This document shows positions 8,907 to 16,813 of a DNA stretch of 64,000 nucleotides, piece by piece. The notes below the pieces were generated by a model. The model saw nothing but the letters and a program-made list of their open reading frames with translations. It was not told where the DNA came from and ran no database searches. The stretch covers positions 124,001 to 188,000 of the forward strand of contig NZ_QAOV01000006.1 of assembly GCF_003050925.1 (NCBI RefSeq). Reading direction: 5' to 3'. Every line of letters begins with the position of its first letter. The stretch's first letter is position 1. This DNA comes from Pseudomonas sp. GV085 (lineage in GTDB: Bacteria; Pseudomonadota; Gammaproteobacteria; Pseudomonadales; Pseudomonadaceae). Made by a program: the position numbers and the translations under genes.

Positions 8907-9317
8907 CGCGAATCCTCCGTGGAGATTTCAGCGTAGCAGTCGTCAAACGTGGGGAAAAGCCGAAAAGGTTTGGGGACTTTTTCGGGGATTCGCTATTTTT
9001 GGTTGAGCTCTGTAGGGCACTGTTTGCAGCGAGCGTCAGTAGAAGACTCAACAAACGGTGGGGAATGCGCCCATTTTCAAGCATGGGGTGCTAGGGGCCG
9101 AGAACCTCACAGCGAGACGCTATGGTATGCGTGATCGGCATATCTGTGGTGTAGGTCGCTTCGGAGCGAGAACATACTTTGACTCTGAAATGGGTGATTT
9201 TTCCGGTCCGCAATCTCTGAAAGGTATGCGGAAACATTGGCCCGGATGGCAGCTAAAAAGGCGTGATTGCGACCCGGAAAAACTATTGAAAGGTGCGGCT
9301 TGATTGATTTTCCCTTG
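8907..9317. other. Non-coding stretch before the tRNA-Leu scar
   Basis: About 410 bases. The open frames here have no family resemblance or ribosome sites. Nothing recognisable except the boundary with the tRNA fragment. Confidence 0.5.
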
Positions 9318-9375
9318 GGACTTAAAATCCCCCGCTCGTAAGGGCGTGCCGGTTCGATTCCGGCTTCGGGCACCA
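9318..9375 (+). tRNA. tRNA-Leu(UAA) 3' fragment (attachment-site scar)
   Basis: The sequence contains an anticodon stem-loop with loop CTTAAAA (anticodon TAA), a variable arm, the T arm CCGGTTCGATTCCGG, the acceptor strand and ACCA. The matching 5' half (acceptor strand and D arm) is absent upstream, so this is not a functional gene. Bases 9318-9368 recur exactly at 13795-13845. This is the typical trace of an element that integrated at a tRNA 3' end. Confidence 0.8.
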
Positions 9376-9378
9376 TGA

Positions 9379-9418
9379 ATATCAAGGGCTTGCGTGAGAT
9401 ACCTCATGCAGGCCCTTA
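9379..9418 (+). repeat. 40-bp direct repeat, left copy (island boundary)
   Basis: Identical to 46535-46574. It follows a tRNA 3' end here and a tRNA-like 3' end there. The repeat itself folds as a hairpin (AAGGGCTTGC.../...GCAGGCCCTT) and here runs into GTTTTTTATT, so it is also a plausible tRNA terminator. As a pair with the right copy next to an integrase, it marks a likely island of about 37 kb. Confidence 0.7.
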
Positions 9419-9554
9419 GTTTTTTATTGCCGCAATTTTTGAATCTTGCCGCAATTCCTACTTTGTTGACGTCACTTTCTTACCTTTTCGGTTACGGATG
9501 TAATGCTTGGTCATCACGACGGTGGTGTGATCTAGTTGGTCTATCGCCTCTCGA

Positions 9555-9905
9555 ATGTTGCCGGTTAACGCCGGGCTGCACTTTCTGGGCACGAACGCTC
9601 GCACCGCCGAGGGCTACCACGGCAATTTCTACTTCGACGAATTCTTCTGGACGTTCAAGTTCAACGAACTGAACAAAGTTGCCAGCGGCATGGCGATGCA
9701 GAAGCAATACCTGCGCACCTATTTTTCGACGCCGTCGAGCATGGCCCACGAGGCCTACACGTTCTGGACCGGTGAGCGCTTCAACAAGGGCAAACCGGCG
9801 GCCCAACGGCTCACGTTGGACGTGTCCCACGACAACCCGAACAGCGTGTGGGTGAAGGATGCTGTGGCTGCCTACGTGTCTGCGGCTGTTCAAATGCTGA
9901 GTTGA
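9555..9905 (+). pseudogene. P2-type phage terminase large subunit fragment
   Basis: About 90 residues (9560-9830) match the middle of the P2 gpP terminase ATPase: LHFLGTNARTAEGYHGNFYF, then DEFFWTFKF, KVASGMAMQKQYLRTYFSTPSS and HEAYTFWTGERFNKGK. The beginning and end of the protein are absent. The last 30 residues do not look like gpP. The N-terminal piece of a gpP gene is at 47988-48126, on the same strand but beyond the other 40-bp repeat. Confidence 0.75.
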
Positions 9906-9984
9906 GCGCCTGACCGGCGGAGTTTCCCAGCCGGCCGACGATAGTGAAATATCACTGGCCGGCAGTCGTCATGGAGCCAGGCAT

Positions 9985-10284
9985 TTATCGCTTCCCCTTC
10001 ATACAGACTACGGAAAGATAAGCACCCCAAAGAACACCACACAGGGCAAGTATGAGCTCCGGATTGAAAATGCCCTGATCGACCGGCCCCACCAGTATTT
10101 CGCTATAAAGGCACATGGCGCCCGCGATCAACGCAATAAAGTAGCCGGTCCGGGTTCTAGTCCGGCGCAGCAACAGAACCTTTTTCAGACCCTCGTCTTT
10201 CCATTCTTGAAGGGGCATGAGTTGGATCTCCTCCAGCAACACCACACCCCACAGCAACGCACACAACCAATAACCTATCATCAT
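9985..10284 (-). CDS. Small membrane protein of unknown function
   Basis: 99 residues with three hydrophobic segments (about 3-18, 48-66, 72-92) and a basic stretch between the first two (LLLRRTRTRT). The ATG at 10284 follows GGAGG. No family recognised. It is on the same strand as the membrane protein and response regulator that follow on the minus strand, so they could be co-transcribed. Confidence 0.55.
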   Translation of the reverse strand: MMIGYWLCALLWGVVLLEEIQLMPLQEWKDEGLKKVLLLRRTRTRTGYFIALIAGAMCLYSEILVGPVDQGIFNPELILALCGVLWGAYLSVVCMKGKR

Positions 10285-10426
10285 AATGTCCTCCAGTTAG
10301 AACATTGGTTCAACATGAATGCAGCGCGCACTCCGCGCTCAACTTACGAATATCGATTCCAGAGTCTTTTCTGACTCGTGCAATTTGCTCACATGCATAT
10401 CCATATCCTGAAGCAGACGAGAAGGT

Positions 10427-10774
10427 TCAAGCGGCTGCCATGGACGGGGAGTCCGAGCGGAGCACGCCCGGTCTCGTTGCCAGTGGTCGCATCCCGCTGG
10501 ACCAGGTCGGCGGCGTCGAAGTCATACTCCCAGCGGTGTCCCATGCGCGTTTGCACAGATGGAACAGAACTATCAAGGTTGAGGCCAGCACGATTTCTGT
10601 CGCAAGCAGCTGATTGGCGTCCAACTCCACGCGAGGCCACCATACATAGAGAATGAACCGTGCGGCATCCGGCGTGGCAAACGCTATGGCCACTGCCAGC
10701 AAGGTGATGACGCCATGCGACATGACGTGCCGCAGCACGGCGAGAAAGTCGTGTTCTTTGCTGATTGGTTCCAT
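10427..10774 (-). CDS. Membrane protein of unknown function, C-terminus doubtful
   Basis: 115 residues with hydrophobic segments at about 20-36 and 58-75. The ATG at 10774 follows GGGAG. From about residue 80 the composition becomes non-protein-like (TSTPPTWSSGMRPL), while the neighbouring frame reads more naturally as an acidic tail (YDFDAADLVQRD), so a frameshift near 10530 is likely. It overlaps the 3' end of the response regulator frame by about 90 bases. No family recognised. Confidence 0.45.
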   Translation of the reverse strand: MEPISKEHDFLAVLRHVMSHGVITLLAVAIAFATPDAARFILYVWWPRVELDANQLLATEIVLASTLIVLFHLCKRAWDTAGSMTSTPPTWSSGMRPLATRPGVLRSDSPSMAAA

Positions 10775-11250
10775 GGGGTACCGCTCCCATTTGGGAATGA
10801 TTGCCAGCAGAAAAAATCTTCTGATAACAAGGACTGGGCTAAACGCTCCAACATGCGGCGCATGATGGCCAGTTCATGGTTCTTGTCGTAGAAGGCGTAG
10901 GCTCCCGCTTTTGTGAAGTACCTCCAATCTGTCGGAGCTGCGCAATTGCTGACCACGATGACTTTTGTCCGCGGATACTCGGCCGCGACCACACGCAATA
11001 CTTCCATGCCCTGACCGTCGCCGAGGTTGACGTCCAGCAAGACGACATCGGGCGGTTCACGCCGGATGGCAGCGATGGCGGTCGATGCGCGGTGGAACAC
11101 CCCGGCAAGTGACAGGCCCGCGATCTGCGGCAACACCGTGCGCCGCAGCGCTGGCACAACGTTCGAATCCTCAACGACAAACAGGCGCAACGGGCCTGTA
11201 TCTCTGGCTGGCATCAGTGCAGTCAATGGTTCGGTGTGGGTGACCTGCAT
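10684..11250 (-). CDS. CheY-like single-domain response regulator
   Basis: From ATG 11250 the protein starts with a short leader and a receiver domain of about 120 residues: acidic pocket VVEDSN, phospho-acceptor Asp in DVVLLDVNLGDG, the Ser of VVSN, and the conserved lysine in YFTKAGA. No output domain. The last 30 codons overlap the next gene in another frame and look unnatural, so the original stop was probably lost by a small indel. A PAS sensor kinase lies 0.8 kb upstream on the same strand and is a plausible partner. Confidence 0.7.
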   Translation of the reverse strand: MQVTHTEPLTALMPARDTGPLRLFVVEDSNVVPALRRTVLPQIAGLSLAGVFHRASTAIAAIRREPPDVVLLDVNLGDGQGMEVLRVVAAEYPRTKVIVVSNCAAPTDWRYFTKAGAYAFYDKNHELAIMRRMLERLAQSLLSEDFFCWQSFPNGSGTPWNQSAKNTTFSPCCGTSCRMASSPCWQWP

Positions 11251-11344
11251 GATTTCACCTGACTTTTGACATGGCGTTACAAGACGCTGACGAAGACAAC
11301 TCCATTCAGCGGACGGAAATTTTCCGAGAGGTAAATGTGCCTGA

Positions 11345-11578
11345 TTGGAACGGACCCCACCATCGGCGTTAGCCGGAGTTCTTTGTGGCGATATCGGCCA
11401 AGCGCTTGTAGTGATTCCACTACAAGCAGGCTGGATCGGGCGACGCTTCGGCGAAGCCGGGCATGTGCTGCGCATCATTCCTGCACAGTTCGTCAAACCG
11501 TACCTGACGTTCAATCAGGACGATTCAATGATGCCCGGGCGTTTACCGCAGAGCGTGGAGGATGCTGAGAACGATTGA
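11345..11578 (+). pseudogene. IS110-family transposase fragment
   Basis: A short piece, best seen in WIGRRFGEAGHVLRIIPAQF and VKPYL, corresponds to the segment of IS110/IS1111 transposases between the second acidic motif and the K-x-DAADA motif. Both ends of the gene are missing. It separates the two response regulator genes. Confidence 0.6.
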
Positions 11579-11609
11579 GTGACTCGGCTGCGTCGGATGG
11601 CAGGGTGTT

Positions 11610-12072
11610 CTAAGTCAACAGGCCGTTTTCAAGTGCATAGCGGGTCAGTTTCGCGTTGCTGTCCATCCCGGTTTTTTCCAGGATACGTGCCCGGTACGTC
11701 GTGACGGTACTCGGGCTCAAGTGCAATATCTGCGCGATGCGGACAATTCTCTCGCCTGAAGCAAGGAGCTTTAGCACTTCAAGTTACCGGTCGGATAGCG
11801 CTTCGTGGGGTGCCCCGTCGCCTCTGCCGATAGCGCTGACCAGTTTTTCTGCCAGCTCAGGACTGACGTGCTTGCCGCCTGAGGCCACCTTGCGGACTGC
11901 CGCCACCGGGGTGGCGGCGGAAATATCCTTGGTGAGGTATCCCGCTGCGCCGTGCTTGATTGCGCGTAACGCATTGGCCTCGACCGAATGCATGCTCAAC
12001 ATCAGAACGGCGAGCCTGGGTCGGTTGCTGCCCTTCGCAACAGGCAGCAACCGAACTACAGCGGCCAGTCAC
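11610..12072 (-). pseudogene. LuxR-type response regulator, truncated and interrupted by a stop
   Basis: Read on the minus strand, the segment gives the last part of a receiver domain (LMLSMHSVEANALRAIKHGA, GYLTKD) then a linker. An in-frame TAA near 11787 falls just where LSDRE would open the GerE helix-turn-helix, and the frame resumes with LEVLKLLASGERIVRIAQIL and [20 protein letters not shown], ending at 11610. The first half of the receiver, including the phospho-acceptor, is missing. It starts about 20 bases after the stop of the sensor kinase, its likely former partner. Confidence 0.75.
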
Positions 12073-12088
12073 GCCAGGCTATCGTCGG

Positions 12089-13315
12089 CTAGTAATGGAC
12101 GGGCGATGGGGCTGAGTGAGGGGGCAATCCAAGCTGATTTAAGGTGCGAGGAAAGGTTGCAGTGAATGTTGTACCGGTGGTGAGAGTAGACGTTACAGCC
12201 ACTTCGCCGTAGTGCGCCCTTACAATCTCCCGAACGATGAACAGACCCAACCCGACACTTCTGAGTTCGGCATTGTCATGACTGCCACGGATCATCGGTT
12301 CGAACAAATCCCCAAGCAACACCTCAGGTATTGGGGTGCCAAAATTGTGCACAGTAATAATGACCGCTTGATCTTCAACGTGTGTAGAAACGGTGACTTC
12401 TCTATCGGCGGCGCCGTAGGCGACTGCATTGGCGACCAGGTTGCCGATGAGCTGATAGAGCCGATCACTGTCTGCAGAAAAATCACCTTGCCCATACCGC
12501 AGATGGGTCAACTTATGCCCGGGAAAAGCCAGGCTCAACTCGTCCAGGCAATCGGCCACCAGTTCGTGTAGATCAACGGGTTTGGGCAGGACCGAGATAC
12601 CTCGCCCGACTTGCGTCAAGGTGAAATCCAGCAGATCGGCCACCAGACGCTGTGCGCGCTCTACCGAGTGGGTGATGTGGCCAAGTATTTGTGCTTGTTT
12701 AGCATCCATCTCCCTGCGGCCCAGCAGTTCCGCCGCCATTTTTATCGCCGACAATGGGTTACGCAGGTCATGACTGACAATCCCGATAAGCTGCTCGGCG
12801 AACAGGGCTCTGTCTTCAGCCGCAGCGTACGTGATACGCAACTTGTCTTGGGTCATATCCAGTACGCGTTGGTCCTTGAGGTGTTTCGCCAAATGCCTTT
12901 CGGCAAGCATTCGGGCATTGAGCAGTTCGCGCTCGTACCTTTGGCTATCCGCGGCTTTGAACAGGGTCATTTCATGAAAAATGCCAGCAGAATGCTCACA
13001 GCTGATGGCGCTGAGCATCATTGGAATGGAATGTCCGTTGTAGTGAACGAGGTCGAACTTCACATCAGCCACGACGCCCTGTATCTGCATGAGGGGCGCC
13101 CAGTACATCTTGTGGAACGTCCTTCCCTCGTGTTTCATCAAGTCCTGGATGTGACGACCGAGCAGCTCTTTTCGCCGGTAGCCTAACCAGCGGCAGAACG
13201 TGAGGTTGACCTGTGCGATCTCGCCATTTTCTGCGGTCAGCAGTAAGCCTCCGTCAGCTTCGTCGGAGAGAACGTCAGAACCGGGTTGCGACTCGTCATC
13301 TGAGGGCATTTGCAT
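12089..13315 (-). CDS. PAS-domain sensor histidine kinase
   Basis: 408 residues. Order: N-terminal PAS domain (about 20-130, LLLTAENGEIAQVNLTFCRW), coiled-coil linker, HisKA with the phospho-accepting His in IGIVSHDLRNPLSAIK (about 190), then HATPase_c with the N box LIGNLVANAVAYGA and G box RSVGLGLFIVREIV. No transmembrane segment, so it is probably a soluble sensor. The start codon has only a weak ribosome site. The response regulator directly downstream is broken, so signalling may now go to the CheY-like gene at 10684-11250, or nowhere. Confidence 0.85.
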   Translation of the reverse strand: MQMPSDDESQPGSDVLSDEADGGLLLTAENGEIAQVNLTFCRWLGYRRKELLGRHIQDLMKHEGRTFHKMYWAPLMQIQGVVADVKFDLVHYNGHSIPMMLSAISCEHSAGIFHEMTLFKAADSQRYERELLNARMLAERHLAKHLKDQRVLDMTQDKLRITYAAAEDRALFAEQLIGIVSHDLRNPLSAIKMAAELLGRREMDAKQAQILGHITHSVERAQRLVADLLDFTLTQVGRGISVLPKPVDLHELVADCLDELSLAFPGHKLTHLRYGQGDFSADSDRLYQLIGNLVANAVAYGAADREVTVSTHVEDQAVIITVHNFGTPIPEVLLGDLFEPMIRGSHDNAELRSVGLGLFIVREIVRAHYGEVAVTSTLTTGTTFTATFPRTLNQLGLPPHSAPSPVHY

Positions 13316-13794
13316 TCACTGACCAATGGGGTCGATATCTGGAAAATTATAGACTCGACTCGCGCAAGGACCCTCAGGATTTGCCCCTTTCGCAGTGATT
13401 GGCCTCGACATTCGGGGGTACACCAGCGTGAATGACCGTTTATGGCCGATTCTTTTGAAAAAGTCGCTCTGCCCAAACTGCCTGATCATTGACTGGTTAA
13501 AATGCCTTTTTTGCACGCTGCTACGTGAAATCCGAGTCCGGATGCCTCTGCCAAATGTAAAAATTTCAATCTCGGACGCGTACTTTTCTGATGCGCAAAC
13601 CATGGCTGACTTTTTCAACAGAATCGGCCGGTAGCGGCTTCTCGCCGAAGGGATGTTATTTAGGAAAACAGCGGGAGAATTTCTTGCCGCAAAGTTTTTT
13701 AACTCAAGTATTTATTGGGCTGCAAGACAAGCAGTAAGGTGATTTTGAGGTGAGGGTCTTTATATAACCAGCTGATTTATAAATAATTATTCCT
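13316..13794. other. Gene-poor stretch with MITE-like element
   Basis: About 480 bases, AT-richer after 13650. The only structure seen is the inverted-repeat element at 13444-13629. The open frames here look non-coding. Confidence 0.5.
13444..13629. mobile_element. MITE-like element or IS remnant with 22-bp inverted repeats
   Basis: The ends 13444-13465 (GGCCGATTCTTTTGAAAAAG then TC) and 13608-13629 are complementary at 21 of 22 positions and enclose 142 bases with no gene. TGTTGAAAAAGTC-type ends occur on several proteobacterial insertion sequences, so this may be a miniature or internally deleted copy. No clear target duplication was seen. Confidence 0.55.
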
Positions 13795-13845
13795 GGACTT
13801 AAAATCCCCCGCTCGTAAGGGCGTGCCGGTTCGATTCCGGCTTCG
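13795..13845 (+). repeat. Second copy of the tRNA-Leu 3' fragment (51-bp direct repeat)
   Basis: Exact copy of 9318-9368, from the anticodon stem to CTTCG of the acceptor strand. The CCA end and the terminator hairpin are not repeated. It cuts into the phage-repressor-like gene. The 4.5 kb between the two copies has the layout of an element flanked by att sites. Confidence 0.85.
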
Positions 13846-13981
13846 CTGAAGTCAGGTCGCTGGCATCGGACTCGTAACTGCATTGGGTTCGTCTCGATAC
13901 GTCCAGAAGCACCGCTAGCGTTTGCTGGCTGGCGCCTATGCGTTTGCGCTCCGTTCGAAGCCGACTAAAGATTGAATCCAT
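13799..13981 (-). pseudogene. Prophage-type XRE repressor, truncated at the att repeat
   Basis: Residues 1-45 (MDSIFSRLRTERKRIGASQQ and onwards, with SRRTQCSYES) are the helix-turn-helix start of a Cro/C1-type regulator common on Pseudomonas prophages and islands. At 13846 the coding sequence runs into the tRNA-Leu repeat and becomes meaningless. ATG 13981 has AGGATAAGG upstream. It abuts the MocR gene end at 13986. Confidence 0.65.
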
Positions 13982-13985
13982 GACC

Positions 13986-15449
13986 TTATCCTGCTGTTAT
14001 CGAGTCGTAGAGCTGCCTCAGGCGCTGAACCGCCGGGGCGATATCCGGCTCCTTGATGCCTCCGTACCCCAGAACCAGAAGATCATCATCGACGGTTGCA
14101 TCAAGCTGGTAGGAGCCCCTCAGGGTCAGGCCAAACTCCGGTGCACGACGAATCATTTCCCGGGCAATGCCTTTGGGGGTAACGGTGACTGCGAGGTGGA
14201 TTCCCGCAGCGCCTGCGGAGAACTGAATCTTAGAGCCAAACTGCTGGAGCAGACTTCTCTGCAAGAGATTTCTTCTTCCAGCGTACACGGTCCGCATCTT
14301 CCGAATGTGGCTCGCGAAGTGCCCCTCCTGGATGAAGTCCGCCATAGCTGCCTGGACGGGGAGGAGGCCTGGGCGATACAGCTGGGTCATCCCTTTGCTG
14401 AAGGCGTCAGCCAGGGGCTCAGGTACCACCAGGTAGCTCAAGCGCAGACCAGGGAAAGCCACCTTGCTGAAGGTCCCGAGATAGATAACTCGGTGCTTGG
14501 TATCGAGCCCCTGCAGGGATGGCAGAGGCTCGGTGTCGTAGCGAAACTCGCTGTCGTAGTCGTCCTCGAGGATCCAGATGTTCCGCGCATCGCTGAACGC
14601 AAGCCACTCCCGGCGGCGCTGCAGCGACATGATGTTGCCAGTGGGGTATTGATGCGATGGCGTGATGAACGCGAAGCGGGGATTAGCCTCGTTGGCCAAC
14701 TCAGGAAGGCAGGCCCCATCCGAGTCGATTGCAATGGGTTGAGCAGCGAGGCCGGCGGCTGAAAAGACGACTGGAGCTCCCCAGTGGCAAGGCGTCTCGA
14801 TCAATACGCTGTCACCCGGATCACTCAACAATTTTGCCACCAGATCCAACGACTGGTGCGTGCCCATCGTGATGATGATCTGCTCGGATCTGCACTTTAC
14901 CGCCCTGGATGCATACAGGTAGGAGGCGAGCGCCTCACGAAGCCGGCGGTATCCCCCGTGCTCAACGTACCCGGTGAGCTCCATATGGTTTTTCCGGAAG
15001 TACCTGTTCTGCAGCCGCTTCCAGATGTGGAAGGGGAAAAGGTCTGCATCGGCTACACCAGGCACGAAGGCGCCACCGGCGTTGGCGAGGCCAGTGACCC
15101 TGGACGTTATCGCCAAGCCGCGGCGTGAAAGCAGAGCTGCTGTGTACTCGGCTTCCTCAACCTTCTTCGGTAGATAGGTTTGCGGAAGAGTGTCCGCTAC
15201 GTACGTACCGCTGCCGGGGCGTGAATACAGATAGCCCTCCTCGGTGAGCCGCTCGTACGCCAGTGACACGGTGATACGGGAAATTTGTAATTGGTCGGCC
15301 AGAGATCGCGTGGACGGCATTTTGAAATCCACGGGCAACCTCCCCCGAAGGATGGAGTCTTGGATGATTTGATAGATCTGCCTCTGCAGCGTTTCACTGC
15401 CTTCCCTATCAAGCTTCCCAACCAAAAAGTCGTGGATTCGCGCGCTCAT
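13986..15449 (-). CDS. MocR-type (GntR/aminotransferase) transcriptional regulator
   Basis: 487 residues. An N-terminal GntR winged helix (about 15-85, MPSTRSLADQLQISRITVSL) is joined to a fold-type I aminotransferase-like domain, with EDDYDSEFRYDTEPLPSLQG and the PLP lysine in GTFSKVAFPGLRLSY. MocR proteins sense amines, amino acids or PLP. It is divergent from the kinase/class III PLP enzyme pair at 15746-18129 and is the obvious candidate regulator of that operon. Possible MocR-type boxes are AGTGGACTTAT at 15630 and CTCTGGCTCTAAT at 15653. Confidence 0.88.
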   Translation of the reverse strand: MSARIHDFLVGKLDREGSETLQRQIYQIIQDSILRGRLPVDFKMPSTRSLADQLQISRITVSLAYERLTEEGYLYSRPGSGTYVADTLPQTYLPKKVEEAEYTAALLSRRGLAITSRVTGLANAGGAFVPGVADADLFPFHIWKRLQNRYFRKNHMELTGYVEHGGYRRLREALASYLYASRAVKCRSEQIIITMGTHQSLDLVAKLLSDPGDSVLIETPCHWGAPVVFSAAGLAAQPIAIDSDGACLPELANEANPRFAFITPSHQYPTGNIMSLQRRREWLAFSDARNIWILEDDYDSEFRYDTEPLPSLQGLDTKHRVIYLGTFSKVAFPGLRLSYLVVPEPLADAFSKGMTQLYRPGLLPVQAAMADFIQEGHFASHIRKMRTVYAGRRNLLQRSLLQQFGSKIQFSAGAAGIHLAVTVTPKGIAREMIRRAPEFGLTLRGSYQLDATVDDDLLVLGYGGIKEPDIAPAVQRLRQLYDSITAG

Positions 15450-15629
15450 AAACTGGACCCAAGCTCAGCAAGTATTTGCGCGTAAAAGATAAGTCCAATA
15501 GCGAGCGATGTCAGCCCGTATTTCAAAATCGACCCGGAACCCACGCTCATGCGCATCCTGGCCCCGGTAGCCGGACCTCAGCCTGAACTGTCTTGAGGCT
15601 GTGCTGGCGCTTTTCGAAGGGGGTCTAAA

Positions 15630-15665
15630 AGTGGACTTATAAACTAGATAACTCTGGCTCTAATC
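15630..15665 (+). promoter_or_regulatory. Possible MocR/TauR-like direct-repeat boxes
   Basis: AGTGGACTTAT (15630) and CTCTGGCTCTAAT (15653) are loosely similar, 23 bp apart, and lie about 100 bp upstream of the kinase gene in the 296-base divergent intergenic region. They resemble the CTGGAC-type direct repeats bound by MocR family members such as TauR. Weak evidence by eye; the rest of the intergenic region shows nothing definite. Confidence 0.3.
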
Positions 15666-15745
15666 GTTCTGTCCAATCTGCATTATCGTCACTTCCGCTG
15701 CGCAGAGCAGCCGCTGATTCCGATGTTTATTCAGAGTGACGATCC

Positions 15746-16813
15746 GTGAAAACTCAAACCAATGCGCCGAATGATCATGTCCTCACCGCTGCTGTTCCGC
15801 AGGCCTCTGACGAGCAGGCGCAGGCCGTGGCGTTGGAGCAGTTCGGTCTGCACTGCCAGGCACAACTGCTCGCCGGCGAACGTGACCTGAACTTCCATCT
15901 TCGCTGCCAGGATGGCCGTCAGTTCCTGCTGAAGGTTTCCAACTCAGCAGAGGACGTCAACGTAGCCGACTTCCAGAACAAGGCGCTTCTTCACGTCGAG
16001 CGCACGGATCCCACCCTGCCCGTATCGCGTGTTTATCCGAACCAGTCCGGCACCTATCAGATTCCGGTCGAACTGGGTGGACAACAGGTCTTGGTGCGCC
16101 TGCTCTCCTTCGTCGAGGGTGTACCGCTCAACAGGATCGAAGCTCCCAGCCAAGTGCTGAGTGAGAACCTGGGCGTACACCTGGCTCGCTTGGGCATTGC
16201 CCTGCGCGGCTTCTTCCATCCGGCTGCCGGCCATGAGCTTCTGTGGGACATCAAGCACTGTTCGCGCATGGGCAGTTTGCTGGATCTGATTCCCGATCTC
16301 GAAGGCCGGAGCCTGGTAGCCCGGTTCCTCGAGAACTTCGAAACCTACGCGCTCCCACGTCTTCAAGGTCTCCGTGGTCAGGTCATTCACAACGACCTCA
16401 ACTTCCACAACGTGATCGTTGAACGTGATCGTCCGGAGAACATCCGCAATATCCTTGACTTCGGCGACATGGTGCATGCGCCGCTGATAAACGATCTGGC
16501 CGTGGGCGCCTCCTACCAGTTGGGCGCTGGCGAGCACGTTCTATCCCAGGCGCTGCCCTTCATCGGTGCGTACAACAGCGTATGCCCGCTGGAAGAGGTT
16601 GAGCAGGAGATCCTCTTCGATCTCATTGCTGCACGCATGGTGATGACCGTCGCCATCACGAACTGGCGCGCGACGATGTATCCGGAAAACCGAGCGTACA
16701 TCCTGCGCAATGCCCCATCCGCGTGGGTCGGCCTCCGTGGATTCTCAAACATTCCCCGTGGACTCGCTCAAGAACAAATCGCTCGCATCTGCTCGAAGGA
16801 GGCAGTGGCATGA
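15746..16813 (+). CDS. APH-family small-molecule kinase (hydroxylysine kinase-like)
   Basis: 355 residues of the aminoglycoside phosphotransferase/choline kinase fold. The catalytic loop VIHNDLNFHNVIV (Brenner motif, about residue 215) and the metal-binding DFGDMVHAPLINDL are intact. The start is GTG 15746; no better ATG exists. It overlaps the next gene by four bases. Paired with an AGXT2-like PLP enzyme this mirrors the animal hydroxylysine kinase / 5-phosphohydroxylysine phospho-lyase pair, so ATP- or GTP-dependent phosphorylation of hydroxylysine or a similar amino alcohol is the best guess. The substrate is inferred from the pairing only. Confidence 0.75.
   Translation: MKTQTNAPNDHVLTAAVPQASDEQAQAVALEQFGLHCQAQLLAGERDLNFHLRCQDGRQFLLKVSNSAEDVNVADFQNKALLHVERTDPTLPVSRVYPNQSGTYQIPVELGGQQVLVRLLSFVEGVPLNRIEAPSQVLSENLGVHLARLGIALRGFFHPAAGHELLWDIKHCSRMGSLLDLIPDLEGRSLVARFLENFETYALPRLQGLRGQVIHNDLNFHNVIVERDRPENIRNILDFGDMVHAPLINDLAVGASYQLGAGEHVLSQALPFIGAYNSVCPLEEVEQEILFDLIAARMVMTVAITNWRATMYPENRAYILRNAPSAWVGLRGFSNIPRGLAQEQIARICSKEAVA

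Noticed and set aside
9107..9407. Minus-strand frames containing RNRTGTPLRAGDFKSQ
   Set aside because: This is the antisense translation of the tRNA-Leu T arm and variable loop, a frequent false gene call.
11404..11427. Hairpin GCTTGTAGTG-ATTC-CACTACAAGC as a terminator
   Set aside because: Perfect stem but no T-run, and it lies at the edge of an IS110 fragment, so it is more likely part of the IS debris.
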